64,000 nt of DNA from Marinospirillum perlucidum. Lineage in GTDB: Bacteria; Pseudomonadota; Gammaproteobacteria; Pseudomonadales; Halomonadaceae. Shown here piece after piece: positions 8,823 through 17,800 of this stretch; position 1 is the stretch's first letter; each line of letters begins with the position of its first letter. A program made the position numbers and the translations under genes. The DNA is taken from contig NZ_QFWJ01000009.1 of NCBI RefSeq assembly GCF_003336805.1, positions 1 to 64,000 of the forward strand, given 5' to 3'. The notes beneath the pieces were generated by a model. That model searched no databases, was not told the DNA's origin, and was given only the letters and a program-made list of their open reading frames with translations.

Positions 8823-9341
8823 TTAATCCCCCTTGGGAGCAGCATTAACAAACAGGGGGTTGGCCGGAACGACCCCTTCAGACGCGCAGAAGCGCTTGAG
8901 GGCTTCGGCACCGGCTTTGATCTGGCCTTCGAACTGTTCTTCCACGGCGCGCCTTTCCTGATCCTGCTTTTCCTTTTCTTCGGCGGGCAGTTCATTTCTG
9001 GCCTTGTGGGTGGCCAGATGCTTGGTCTTCTGATGCACCAGATCAAAAACCACCAGGTCTTCATGGTTCAGGTGATGGCCTTCATCGAGCAGATCCAGCA
9101 TCACCCGAATTCTCAGGCAACCTTCGGTGGCATTGACCTGTTCATCGCTCAGGGCACGAGCCAGCACATCGAGATTTTCCAACAGATTGGTGCGGGCCTG
9201 GCTGGCTTCCTTGGCGCGGATCTCTTCGGCCTGAGCCTGCTGGCGTTTGGCCTCCAGGTGCAGGTGCAGGGCATAGCCGGCCAGGGGAATCAGAATGGCA
9301 ATGGCAGCGGCTAAGAGGAGGACAGCACTGTCGGCGCTCAT
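8823..9341 (-). CDS. DUF2489-like membrane-anchored protein
   Basis: The 172-residue protein has one N-terminal membrane helix (about 6-28, VLLLAAAIAILIPLAGYALH) and then a charged, mostly helical cytoplasmic region (EAKRQQAQAEEIRAKEASQA). It resembles the DUF2489 family of gammaproteobacteria, which has no known role. It is the first gene of the leftward run DUF2489-yaaR-cysM-relA-mazG-gacS and is separated by two bases from the next gene. I infer co-expression with the YaaR-like protein and cannot assign a function. Confidence 0.6.
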   Translation of the reverse strand: MSADSAVLLLAAAIAILIPLAGYALHLHLEAKRQQAQAEEIRAKEASQARTNLLENLDVLARALSDEQVNATEGCLRIRVMLDLLDEGHHLNHEDLVVFDLVHQKTKHLATHKARNELPAEEKEKQDQERRAVEEQFEGQIKAGAEALKRFCASEGVVPANPLFVNAAPKGD

Positions 9342-9362
9342 GGATACATCTCCAGCTCAATT

Positions 9363-9388
9363 AAAAAGGGGGCTTTTATTAAGCCCCC
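9363..9388 (-). terminator. Rho-independent terminator of ppc
   Basis: A perfect 8-base stem, GGGGGCTT (9368-9375) with AAGCCCCC (9381-9388), encloses a 5-base loop. On the minus strand it is followed directly by UUUUU (9363-9367). It lies about 40 bases past the ppc stop. Confidence 0.92.
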
Positions 9389-9430
9389 AAGGATAGCAGA
9401 TGCAGCCTGCTTTAGGCACTAAGTAGCTTG

Positions 9431-12085
9431 TTACCCGGTATTACGAAGGCCCGCTGCGATACCGGCCATGGTCACCATCAGCGCTCTTTCCAGGATCACC
9501 GGATTGACATCAACCGGGCATTTGCCCTCCTGCTCGCAGGCTCTGACCCGCGCCAGCAATTCGGCCTGGAGCTGGTGCAGCGGGATGATATAGGGGTTGC
9601 GTACATTGATGGCCTGACGGGTCAGGGGTACGTGTTCCAGCAGTTGTTCCTGTTCACGCAAAGCCAACAATTCCCCCATCAACCCCCGAACACGCAGGCG
9701 CAGGCGTTCCCCCAGAGGCTTGAGTTCATCCTCCACCAGGATGTCTTCATACTCTTCCACCGAAGCCAGGTCCACCTTGGCCAGAACCATTTCCAGCATG
9801 TCCATGTTACTGGCAAAGAAGGGCCAGCCTTCGATCATTTCCCGCAGCAGACCGGTGTCTTTCCGCTCAGCGGCCTGACGCAGGGCCTCGTCGCTGCCCA
9901 ACCAGGCGGGCAACATCAGGCGCACCTGGGTCCAGGCAAAAATCCACGGAATGGCACGCAAGCTTTCAATGCCACCAGAGGCTTTGCGCTTGGCCGGACG
10001 ACTGCCCAGTGGCAATTTAGCCAGCTCCTGCTCGGGGGTCAGCTGACGAAAATAGCGCACGAATTCCGGGGTATCCTTGACCAAGGCACGATAGCTGGTC
10101 ACGGCATCCTCGGCCAGACGGTTCATCATCTGCCGCCATTCCGGACGCGGCGCCGGAGGCGGTGTCAGGGTGGCTTCCAGCACCGCACTGGTGTAAACCT
10201 CCAGAGCTCTTTCCGCCAGGGCAGGCAAACCGAATTTAAAGCGGATCATTTCACCCTGTTCGGTCACCCGCAAACGCCCCTGCACTGAACCCGGCGGCTG
10301 CGCCAGAATGGCCGCCTGGGTGGGGCCACCACCGCGACCTACCGTGCCGCCACGACCATGGAAGAAGGTCAGGTGCACCTGGTGTTTTTCGCACACCTGG
10401 GTCACGGCTTCCTGGGCACGATACTGCGCCCAGGAGGCAGCCAGCTGCCCGGCATCCTTGGCGGAATCGGAATAACCGATCATGACCTCCTGACGCCCAC
10501 CGGTGTAGTTGCGATACCAGGGAATCGACAGGAGGCCATCAATGACTTCCGGTGCCCGATCCAGATCGGCCAGGGTTTCGAACAGGGGCACGATGCGCAT
10601 GGGGCGATCCACCCCGGCTGTTTTCAACAAGAGGGCCACGGCCAGCACATCGGATGAGCGGGCCGCCATGGAGATCACATAGGCCCCCAGGGCATCGGCT
10701 CTTTCTGCGGCAATCACCTTGCAGGTATCCAAGACTTCCCGCACGTCATCACTACAGGGCCAGCGTTCCGGCAACAGGGGACGCGGGTTATCCAGCTCCT
10801 TGAGCAGAAACTCGATTTTTTCTTCTTCACTCCAGTCGGCATAGTCACCCAGCCCCAGGAATTGGGTGGCTTCCGAGATCACCTGCAGGTGCCGGGGCGC
10901 TTCCTGGCGTACATCCAGACGCAGCAGGTTCATGCCAAAGGCCGAGAGGCGGCGCAGGATATCGCGCAGCAGACCATCGGCAATCACCTGCATGCCCTGC
11001 TCACACAGGGATTCATAACAGAGCATCAGGGGTTCACGCAGGCCATCGGCATCAAAAACAATGCGTTCATCATCATAGGGCTGACCATCCAGACGCGCCT
11101 TGAGCCAATCCAGGGTGGCTCTCAGGCGTTCACGCAGCTGACCCAGGAGCACACGATAGGGTTCCTTCGCAGGACCTACACGACTGCGCAGGGCTTCGCT
11201 GGCCTGATGCATGGAAAGCTCAGAGCGCAAAAAGTCGATATCGCGATGGTAGAGATCGGCGGCCATCCAGCGGGACAGCCAGAGCACCTCCTGAGTCACG
11301 CGCGAAGTGACACGCGGATTGCCATCCCGGTCTCCCCCCATCCAGGAAGCAAAGCGTATGGGGGCTGCATCCAGCGGCAGGGTTTGTCCGGTCAGGTTTT
11401 CCAGCTGCTCATCCAGTGCCCGATAATAGGCGGGGACCGCCTGCCAGAGGGAGTTCTCAATGACTGCAAAACCCCACTTGGCTTCATCCACCGGCGAGGG
11501 GCGTTGGCTGCGGATTTCATCGGTATGCCAGGCCTGGGCGATCAGCTCTTCCAGACGCCGCAGAATGGCTTGGCGTTTTTTCTCGTCGGGTGCGTTTTCA
11601 TAATCATAGAGGCAGGCATCCAGGGCATCGTATTTCTGGATCAGGGTACGCCGACTGACTTCGGTCGGGTGAGCAGTGAAGACCAGCTCCACCTGCTGCT
11701 GGGTCAGGGTATCGAGAATCTTGTCAGGCTGGATGTCGGCTTCCTGCAGCTCCCGCAGCAAACGACTGAAACCGGGTTGCTCGCTACGGCGATAATCTTC
11801 CACCACGCGTTCACGGGCGCGGTAATGTTGTTCAGCGGCATTAGCAAGATTAAGAAACTGGGTAAAAGCACGGGCGACTGGCAGCAGCTCGACATCCTTA
11901 AGGTTGTTCAAGGCTTCACCCAAAGCCTCCGGCGAAGCCTCGCCCTGATGGACCTTTTTTGACAAACCGCGGATGGATTCAATCAGCTCCAGAAAATCTT
12001 CGCCCAGAGCCGCACTCATGGTATGACCCAGGCCTTCACCCAGGACTCGAACTTGTTCACGCAAGGATGCATCCAGATTCGTCAT
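9431..12085 (-). CDS. ppc: Phosphoenolpyruvate carboxylase
   Basis: Ppc carboxylates phosphoenolpyruvate with bicarbonate to oxaloacetate, refilling the TCA cycle. The 884-residue length is normal for the bacterial enzyme. Both signature regions are present: the catalytic-His region VFTAHPTEVSRRTLIQKYDA and the C-terminal glycine-rich FHGRGGTVGRGGGPTQAAI followed by PPGSVQGRLRVTEQGEMIRF. The protein ends in RNTG, as in regulated PEP carboxylases. An AAGG ribosome site precedes the ATG at 12083-12085. The gene has its own strong terminator and is monocistronic. No clear promoter was picked out in the 150 bases upstream. Confidence 0.97.
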   Translation of the reverse strand: MTNLDASLREQVRVLGEGLGHTMSAALGEDFLELIESIRGLSKKVHQGEASPEALGEALNNLKDVELLPVARAFTQFLNLANAAEQHYRARERVVEDYRRSEQPGFSRLLRELQEADIQPDKILDTLTQQQVELVFTAHPTEVSRRTLIQKYDALDACLYDYENAPDEKKRQAILRRLEELIAQAWHTDEIRSQRPSPVDEAKWGFAVIENSLWQAVPAYYRALDEQLENLTGQTLPLDAAPIRFASWMGGDRDGNPRVTSRVTQEVLWLSRWMAADLYHRDIDFLRSELSMHQASEALRSRVGPAKEPYRVLLGQLRERLRATLDWLKARLDGQPYDDERIVFDADGLREPLMLCYESLCEQGMQVIADGLLRDILRRLSAFGMNLLRLDVRQEAPRHLQVISEATQFLGLGDYADWSEEEKIEFLLKELDNPRPLLPERWPCSDDVREVLDTCKVIAAERADALGAYVISMAARSSDVLAVALLLKTAGVDRPMRIVPLFETLADLDRAPEVIDGLLSIPWYRNYTGGRQEVMIGYSDSAKDAGQLAASWAQYRAQEAVTQVCEKHQVHLTFFHGRGGTVGRGGGPTQAAILAQPPGSVQGRLRVTEQGEMIRFKFGLPALAERALEVYTSAVLEATLTPPPAPRPEWRQMMNRLAEDAVTSYRALVKDTPEFVRYFRQLTPEQELAKLPLGSRPAKRKASGGIESLRAIPWIFAWTQVRLMLPAWLGSDEALRQAAERKDTGLLREMIEGWPFFASNMDMLEMVLAKVDLASVEEYEDILVEDELKPLGERLRLRVRGLMGELLALREQEQLLEHVPLTRQAINVRNPYIIPLHQLQAELLARVRACEQEGKCPVDVNPVILERALMVTMAGIAAGLRNTG

Positions 12086-12198
12086 GTCACCTTACCCCGT
12101 TGATGGATAAATAGGTTTTCCCCAGCAACTTTGGCATGGGTTCGCGGGTGCAGCAATAGCCTTTACCAAAAAAATCAGGATGTTTTTTGCCTGAGGGC

Positions 12199-12226
12199 TT
12201 GCCAAACGTCAGCAGATCCTTATAAT
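12199..12226 (+). promoter_or_regulatory. Sigma-70 promoter of tRNA-Met
   Basis: TTGCCA (12199-12204) and a perfect TATAAT (12221-12226) are separated by 16 bases, with GCGC just after the -10. A GC-rich discriminator is typical of stable-RNA promoters under stringent control. The tRNA begins 12 bases downstream of the -10. Confidence 0.8.
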
Positions 12227-12237
12227 GCGCACCCGTT

Positions 12238-12314
12238 GGCTATGTAGCTCAGCTGGTTAGAGCACATCACTCATAATGATGGGGTCCCCTGTTCGAATCA
12301 GGGCATAGCCACCA
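12238..12314 (+). tRNA. tRNA-Met (CAT), elongator type
   Basis: The 77-base gene folds as a standard cloverleaf. The acceptor stem pairs GGCTATG with CATAGCC, the anticodon stem pairs CATCA with TGATG around loop CTCATAA (anticodon CAT), the T-arm carries GTTCGAATC, and CCA is encoded. It closely resembles the elongator methionine tRNA of E. coli, not the initiator, which has a different acceptor end. A tRNA-Ile2 with a modified CAT anticodon is the only alternative. Confidence 0.93.
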
Positions 12315-12359
12315 CCTTTTCAGTCTAGGCATTGAACAGGAATTAATTAAGCCAAGGGC

Positions 12360-12387
12360 TTGACCCAAAAGCTTTTTTACCTACAAT
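12360..12387 (+). promoter_or_regulatory. Sigma-70 promoter of the tRNA-Asn pair
   Basis: TTGACC (12360-12365) and TACAAT (12382-12387) are 16 bases apart, 29 bases ahead of the first tRNA-Asn. The pair therefore appears to have its own promoter, separate from the tRNA-Met promoter. Confidence 0.7.
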
Positions 12388-12416
12388 GTAAGCCCTCGAC
12401 TTTTTGAAAAAGTTGT

Positions 12417-12492
12417 TCCCGGATAGCTCAGTCGGTAGAGCAGTTGACTGTTAATCAATTGGTCGCAGGTTCGAGTCCTGCTCCGGGAGCCA
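12417..12492 (+). tRNA. tRNA-Asn (GTT), copy 1
   Basis: The 76-base cloverleaf has acceptor arms TCCCGGA and TCCGGGA, anticodon loop CTGTTAA (anticodon GTT), T-arm GTTCGAGTC and an encoded CCA end. The base sequence is identical to the copy at 12519-12594. Confidence 0.96.
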
Positions 12493-12518
12493 ATTTCCAA
12501 GCTGTTTTTAAAGCCTAT

Positions 12519-12594
12519 TCCCGGATAGCTCAGTCGGTAGAGCAGTTGACTGTTAATCAATTGGTCGCAGGTTCGAGTCCTGCTCCGGGAGCCA
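12519..12594 (+). tRNA. tRNA-Asn (GTT), copy 2
   Basis: This is an exact repeat of the upstream tRNA-Asn, 26 bases further on, and is probably cut from the same precursor. No clear terminator follows; a hypothetical gene starts 80 bases downstream. Confidence 0.96.
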
Positions 12595-12674
12595 GCTTTA
12601 ACCTTCCCCTGTTTTTATTCCCTTGCTTCTTGATCCAATAGACAAGACCGCTGCTGTTTTTCTATTATCTGGCC

Positions 12675-13076
12675 ATGACTAGCCATCCGGCCTTGCGCCA
12701 GCCTTGTCCGCCCAGTGTTTGTGACTGTGATTTCCGCCAGCTTGTTGAAGGCGGCGAAGACCTGCTGCTTTTACAGTTCAATCGCAAAGAGGAAAAACGC
12801 CTGCTGGATCGCCTGGAAAACCTCAAGGATTACCCGGATTTGCTACATCTCCAGGATTTAATGCAGCGCCAGCTGGGGATCAGCCTGAGCATTCAACCCG
12901 GCCCCAATGAAGTCAAAAGCCCACGCGGGCTGGAATTTATTTTTGCCCCGCAACCGGGGCTGTGTCGCCGTACTCGCCAGAACATCCCGACGGCTATCCG
13001 CAAGAGCATGAAAAACCAGCCGGAAATCCTCTATCAACTCCTGGATGCTCAGGGTCTGTTTGGACAGGGTGGATGA
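12675..13076 (+). CDS. Hypothetical protein with N-terminal CDC cysteine pair
   Basis: This 133-residue soluble protein is not one I recognise. The N-terminus has Cys residues in PCPPSVCDCDF, the middle is helical and charged (RKEEKRLLDRLENLKDYPDL), and a basic segment near the end reads RRTRQNIPTAIRKSMKN. Its last codon overlaps the start of the YqaA-type gene (ATGA at 13073-13076), so the two are translationally coupled and probably work together. Codon use is like the neighbours, which argues that it is real. Confidence 0.65.
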   Translation: MTSHPALRQPCPPSVCDCDFRQLVEGGEDLLLLQFNRKEEKRLLDRLENLKDYPDLLHLQDLMQRQLGISLSIQPGPNEVKSPRGLEFIFAPQPGLCRRTRQNIPTAIRKSMKNQPEILYQLLDAQGLFGQGG

Positions 13077-13498
13077 GCCTTTTCTGGGTTTTTATCACCG
13101 GGTTGGTCTCAGCCACCCTGTTTCCCGGCGGTTCAGAAGCCTTAGTGGTGGCCCAGGTCTGTCGCGAACAACCCCTTTTGCTGCTCTGGTTGCTGGCAAC
13201 CAGTGGCAACACCCTGGGCAGCTGGATCAACTGGCTCTTGGGGCGCTACCTACTGCATTTTGAAAACCGGCGCTGGTTTCCCATCAAACCTCATCAACGA
13301 CTCAAGGCCGAAGCCTGGTTTCAACGCTGGGGCTTTTGGTCGCTGTTGTTTGCCTGGCTACCGGTAGTCGGTGATCCGCTGACACTGGTCGCAGGCACCC
13401 TGCGGGTACACTGGCTGAAGTTTTTGCTGTTGGTCGCCACCGGCAAGGGGCTGCGTTACGCCCTCCTGATTGCTGCAGCCCGCCTGGCCGGTTGTTGA
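13073..13498 (+). CDS. YqaA-type (DedA-related) small membrane protein
   Basis: The predicted 141-residue inner-membrane protein has about four hydrophobic segments. The pattern GLVSATLFPGGSEALVV, then ATSGNTLGSWINWLLGR, and a late FAWLPVVGDPLTLVAGTLR is typical of YqaA, a short relative of the DedA/SNARE-associated family whose members affect lipid transport and envelope homeostasis. I placed the start at ATG 13073 because the longer frame to 12962 only reads over the upstream gene. Its TGA stop (13496-13498) abuts the stop of the convergent apeB gene as the palindrome TGATCA. Confidence 0.8.
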   Translation: MSLFWVFITGLVSATLFPGGSEALVVAQVCREQPLLLLWLLATSGNTLGSWINWLLGRYLLHFENRRWFPIKPHQRLKAEAWFQRWGFWSLLFAWLPVVGDPLTLVAGTLRVHWLKFLLLVATGKGLRYALLIAAARLAGC

Positions 13499-14812
13499 TC
13501 AGCTGACAGCCAGGGATTCACTATCCAGGAAAACCTGCAAAGCCCGGGTCAGATACCAGGCGTCCTGACTGCCCACGGTCTCCCGAACAGAGTGCATCCC
13601 CCACTGGGGAACCCCGACATCCACGACTCTCACCCCCAAACGGGTGGCAGTAATCGGACCCAGGGTACTGCCGCAGCCCATATCCGTGCGTACCACAAAA
13701 CGCTGGAAAGGCACCTGGGCACGACGACAATAACCGGCAAACAGAGCACTGGTCTCACTGCTGGTGGCATAGCGCTGGTTGGCATTGATTTTGATTACCG
13801 GACCTGCATTAATGCGCGGCCCATGATTTTCATCATGACGCTCAGGAAAATTTGGGTGCAGAGCATGGGCATTGTCACAGGACACCATCAGGCTAAGACT
13901 CAGGGTGCGCTGATAAGCCGGCTCATCACCACTCAAACGTCTCAACAGACTTTCCAGAAAAGGACCTTCTGCACCGATGGACGAAGCACTTCCCACTTCC
14001 TCATGATCATTACAAACCAGCAGACGGGTGGCTGCGGTGCCCGGATCTCCGGCCAGCAGGGCTTCAAGTCCCACGTAGCAGGAAAGCAGATTATCCAGAC
14101 GCGCTGAAGCCAGGTATTCCTGATGCAGCCCCACCAAAGCAGGTGGCTGGGTGTCGTAGAAGCAGAGTTCGTAATCCACCACTTCGCTCACCTCTGCATG
14201 GCCGGCTTCTTTTAACCAGGAAGCGAGCAACTCACGAAAGACCAACTTGGGGTCTTCTTCCTCGGCCTGACAGAGCACCACCGGCAGGTATTTCTGAGGA
14301 TTAATCTCCATACCCTTGTTGGCTTCACGATTCAGATGAATCGCCAGAGAAGGAATGATCCCCAGGGGCTCACGCAGATCCAGCAGCGCCTCGTGCAACT
14401 GGCCGGCGTTATCCCAATAATGAACCTGGCCGGCCAGAGACAGATCACGATCGAACCAGGGGTTGAGGAGCGCGCCCCCGTAGACCTCCACGCCCAATTG
14501 CAGGCAACCGTGGCGGATGATTTCCGCGTTGGGTTTGACTTTCAGACAAGGGCTGTCGGTATGTGCACCCAGCATGCGCACCCCGGCCTCGGCAACAGGA
14601 GCCTGCCCCTGTCGCCAGGCAATCAGGGATTTGCCCCCACGAATCACGTAATAACCCTGCCCGGGCTGCAGTTCCCAGGTGGTATCTTCCTGCAACAGCG
14701 AAAAACCGGCCTCATTCAGGCGCTCGCTCATAGCCGCCACGGCTTGAGCCGGTGCTGTGGCCTGCTGCAAAAATTGCATTAAACCTTGATTGAAATTAGC
14801 AGCTGATTGCAT
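13499..14812 (-). CDS. apeB: M18-family aminopeptidase
   Basis: This dizinc cytosolic aminopeptidase removes N-terminal residues, acidic ones preferentially in characterised relatives. The family motifs are present: metal-binding LGAHTDSPCLKVKP, catalytic NDHEEVGSASSIGAEGPFL, substrate region SCDNAHALHPNFPERHDENH, and DMGCGSTLGPITA followed by DVGVPQWGMHSVRE. I chose the ATG at 14810-14812 (437 residues; AGGA eight bases upstream) because its opening (ANFNQGLMQFLQQATAPAQA) aligns with the start of known M18 enzymes. An in-frame start at 14875 would add 21 unusual residues. Confidence 0.88.
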   Translation of the reverse strand: MQSAANFNQGLMQFLQQATAPAQAVAAMSERLNEAGFSLLQEDTTWELQPGQGYYVIRGGKSLIAWRQGQAPVAEAGVRMLGAHTDSPCLKVKPNAEIIRHGCLQLGVEVYGGALLNPWFDRDLSLAGQVHYWDNAGQLHEALLDLREPLGIIPSLAIHLNREANKGMEINPQKYLPVVLCQAEEEDPKLVFRELLASWLKEAGHAEVSEVVDYELCFYDTQPPALVGLHQEYLASARLDNLLSCYVGLEALLAGDPGTAATRLLVCNDHEEVGSASSIGAEGPFLESLLRRLSGDEPAYQRTLSLSLMVSCDNAHALHPNFPERHDENHGPRINAGPVIKINANQRYATSSETSALFAGYCRRAQVPFQRFVVRTDMGCGSTLGPITATRLGVRVVDVGVPQWGMHSVRETVGSQDAWYLTRALQVFLDSESLAVS

Positions 14813-15019
14813 CACTCGATCCTGTTTGCAAAGTTGTCTCTTGTAGTAACTTGGTAATCCAAGGCTGTCATCCAAGGCTGCATCGGTTATCCTTGGGCCA
14901 GGAAACCTCTGATGGGCTCACTAGTTAGCGTGTCAGCAGAGGCTCACCAAGCGTTATTTTTTTCAATGGCTTGACCACAAGCTTGTCGCTTTCAACCTGT
15001 TCACGGGAGTAATGAACAC

Positions 15020-17089
15020 ATGCAAGCCCTTTTTTGGCGTTGGCTATATATTTGTCTGCTGGTTGTCGGTCTGACCGTCAGCCTCCAAGCCACTGCAGAA
15101 AGCCCAACGCATGAATATCCACCTCTTGCTGAACTGGAACCGACCAGTGCCCAAAGGCAGGTTGCCAAGGAAGTCACCCGCCTGCTGACTCTTCAACACT
15201 TTGCTGATGTTACTCTAGACGAAGATCTCGAGAAACTGGCTCTGGAAAATTATCTTGATCAACTCGATCCCAATAAGGCGCTACTGACCCGTGAACAGGC
15301 TCAACGTCTGCTGGATCAGACAGCCGAAACGGAAGCGGCCCTGATCAACGGTGAACTGGATTTTGTCTTTGATGCCTTCAAGGAAGTCACACAACTGCAT
15401 CAAGCACGCCTGGAAGCCAATCTCGACCTGCTCAACGACCAGCTGGATAGCTTTAACTTCAACGGCAATGAGCGCTTTCTGGTGGATCGCAGTGAAGTCG
15501 ACTGGCCTGAATCCCAGGCAGAAATCGATGACTACTGGAAAAAACGCCTGACCCACGAACTCCTGAGCCTGCTGGATGCCGAGCAATCCCTGGAAGAAGC
15601 TCGCGATATTCTGGTGCGTCGCTACCAGAACCGCCTGAACCGTCTGCAACAGACCAATGGCGACGATATCTTCCAGAGTTTTATGAATGCCTTTACCACC
15701 AGCGTCGACCCCCACACCAACTACCTGACCCCTCGTCGCAGTGACAGCTTCAACATCCAGATGCGCCTGTCCCTGGAAGGCATCGGGGCCATGCTGCAGA
15801 TCGAAAATGAATACACCAAGGTGGTTAGTCTGGTGCCCGGTGGTCCGGCAGATCGCCAGGGTGAACTCCAGCCATCCGATCTGATCATCGGCGTTGGTCA
15901 GGGTGAAGAAGGCGAAATAGAAAATGTTATCGGCTGGCGTCTGGATGAAGTCGTTGACAAGATTCGAGGTCCCAAGGGTTCGATTGTACGCCTGGAGGTG
16001 CTGGATTCCGATAACACCAACCGCCGCATTATTGAAATCGAACGCAATGCCGTGCAGTTGGAAGACCAGGCGGCCAGCCAGCGCATCGTGGAAACCACGG
16101 TCGAGGGTGAAACCCGTCGCATCGGAGTCATCGAGATCCCCACCTTCTACTTGGATTTTGAAGGCCTGAGAAACAACAAGAAGAATTACCGCAGTACCAC
16201 GCGTGATGTCAGAAACCTGATTGATGAACTCACGGCCGAGGGCATTGATGGCCTGATTATCGACCTGCGCAATAATGGTGGCGGTGCTCTTCAGGAAGCC
16301 AACAGCCTGGTGGGGCTGTTTATCCCCAGAGGTCCTGTCGTACAGATCAAGGATGCCGATGGCAATATCCAGATCCTGGGCGACAATGATGGCGAAGTCT
16401 ATTACGACGGACCTCTGACAGTTGTCACCAACCGTCTCTCGGCATCGGCCCCGGAAATCTTTGCCGGCGCCATTCAGGATTATGGCCGCGGCCTGGTGGT
16501 CGGTCAGCAGACCTACGGCAAGGGCACGGTACAAACCATTCTGGATCTCAGCGAAGGCCAGTTGAAAATTACCCGGGCCAAGTTCTACCGCATTTCCGGT
16601 GGTAGCACCCAGCACAAGGGGGTGATTCCCGATATCACCTTCCCGCCGCTCTACAATCCTGATGTGATCGGGGAAAGCGCTTCCGAGACTGCCCTGCCCT
16701 GGGACAGAGTCAGTCCGGTGATCCCCTCGCGCAAGGCCGAGATTCTGAGTCTGCTGGAAGAGCTTCAGGCACGCCATGAAGCCAGGGTGCAGAATGACCC
16801 CAACTTTCTCTATCTGCAGGCACAATCCGACTGGATGCAGGCACATGAAGATACGCCCACGGTCAGCCTCAACCGTCGTGAGCGCCAACTGACCCAGGAA
16901 GAAGAGGAAGCCGAACAGCTAGCGATGGAAAACCGCCGCCGTGAAGGTCTGGGCCTGGAGCCCCTGGAGGATCTGGAAGATGGCCAGGAAGGCAACCCTC
17001 ACGAGCAGGAACCCACGCCACTGGATAATGCCATCCTGCACGAAGCAGCCAGCCTGCTGATGGATTATGTTGAACTGATCCAGAATTAA
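15020..17089 (+). CDS. prc: Tail-specific periplasmic protease Prc/Tsp
   Basis: Prc is a periplasmic serine protease that cuts proteins from their C-termini and trims peptidoglycan hydrolases and penicillin-binding protein 3. The 689-residue protein starts with a signal peptide (LYICLLVVGLTVSLQATAES). It then has the Prc N-terminal helical domain, a PDZ domain (GIGAMLQIENEYTKVVSLVP onward) and the S41 protease core. The Ser/Lys pair is readable: S476 in RLSASAPEIF and K501 in TYGKGTVQ. The C-terminal region is the charged extension typical of Prc. It reads alone, with the tpm gene converging six bases after its stop. Confidence 0.95.
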   Translation: MQALFWRWLYICLLVVGLTVSLQATAESPTHEYPPLAELEPTSAQRQVAKEVTRLLTLQHFADVTLDEDLEKLALENYLDQLDPNKALLTREQAQRLLDQTAETEAALINGELDFVFDAFKEVTQLHQARLEANLDLLNDQLDSFNFNGNERFLVDRSEVDWPESQAEIDDYWKKRLTHELLSLLDAEQSLEEARDILVRRYQNRLNRLQQTNGDDIFQSFMNAFTTSVDPHTNYLTPRRSDSFNIQMRLSLEGIGAMLQIENEYTKVVSLVPGGPADRQGELQPSDLIIGVGQGEEGEIENVIGWRLDEVVDKIRGPKGSIVRLEVLDSDNTNRRIIEIERNAVQLEDQAASQRIVETTVEGETRRIGVIEIPTFYLDFEGLRNNKKNYRSTTRDVRNLIDELTAEGIDGLIIDLRNNGGGALQEANSLVGLFIPRGPVVQIKDADGNIQILGDNDGEVYYDGPLTVVTNRLSASAPEIFAGAIQDYGRGLVVGQQTYGKGTVQTILDLSEGQLKITRAKFYRISGGSTQHKGVIPDITFPPLYNPDVIGESASETALPWDRVSPVIPSRKAEILSLLEELQARHEARVQNDPNFLYLQAQSDWMQAHEDTPTVSLNRRERQLTQEEEEAEQLAMENRRREGLGLEPLEDLEDGQEGNPHEQEPTPLDNAILHEAASLLMDYVELIQN

Positions 17090-17095
17090 GACTGA

Positions 17096-17776
17096 TCAAA
17101 CCCCGGCATGCCTGGCTTCACAGGCATCGCCGGGCAGTCTGCCAAAGGCCGCTGGGTCTTTACGCCGCAACAAAAACACCTCCTCGATCACACCATCCTG
17201 CCGATCTTCACGGTGCAACTGCTCGATGTGAAAATTACAGGCATAAAGGCGCTCCACTTCGTCGATGGAAATATTGAAAGGTGGCAGGCTTCGCGCTTCC
17301 GGCGCCTGACGGGTAATCAGCAGGATTTGTGCCCCAGGCCGCAGGCACTGGGCAAGAAAGAAAACATAATTCTGACGGGCCGCTGGCGGTAGCGCTACCA
17401 GGGCCGCACGATCATAAAGTGCATCCACCGAACGCAGCATTTCCTGGCGCAGGTGAAAAACATCACCAGCGACAAACAGCAGGCTGCCCTGATGAGCCAA
17501 CTTGAGATCCCCCTGGTCGGAGAAGCGCACTGGATAGGGACGACTGGCCAGAAATTCATCCCGGGCTTTTACCGAGTAGTCCACCCCCACGACATCATGG
17601 CCTTCTGATAGCAGCCAGTTCATGTCCAGGGTTTTTCCACACAGGGGCACCAGTACACGGGCCTGAGGACGCAGCTTCAAACGCGACCAGAAGCGCTGCA
17701 GATGCGGGTTTATCCGGGTCTGGTGAAAACCCTGCTCTTCTTCACGCCAGACGGCTTCCCAATAGGCTCTATCCAC
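17096..17776 (-). CDS. tpm: Thiopurine S-methyltransferase
   Basis: This SAM-dependent methyltransferase acts on thiopurines in vitro; in Pseudomonas relatives it methylates selenium and tellurium compounds. The 226-residue protein matches bacterial TPMT throughout: YWEAVWREEEQGFHQTRINP, the SAM-binding LVPLCGKTLDMNWLLSEGHD, then VVGVDYSVKAR and DALYDRAALVALPPAARQNY. The last 20 residues or so are extra relative to the usual end. The start is GTG (17774-17776), with GGAG upstream. It is divergent from miaB and convergent with prc. Confidence 0.88.
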   Translation of the reverse strand: MDRAYWEAVWREEEQGFHQTRINPHLQRFWSRLKLRPQARVLVPLCGKTLDMNWLLSEGHDVVGVDYSVKARDEFLASRPYPVRFSDQGDLKLAHQGSLLFVAGDVFHLRQEMLRSVDALYDRAALVALPPAARQNYVFFLAQCLRPGAQILLITRQAPEARSLPPFNISIDEVERLYACNFHIEQLHREDRQDGVIEEVFLLRRKDPAAFGRLPGDACEARHAGV

Positions 17777-17800
17777 TCGTTTCTCTCCGCTTGCTTGTAA

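Noticed and set aside
12444-12641. 65-codon open frame over the tRNA-Asn genes
   Set aside because: It translates the two tRNA copies in one frame, giving an exact internal repeat. It is an artefact of the tRNA sequence.
15281-16888. 535-codon open frame antisense to prc
   Set aside because: The sense strand encodes an intact Prc with catalytic motifs. The antisense frame has no family features and arises from codon bias.
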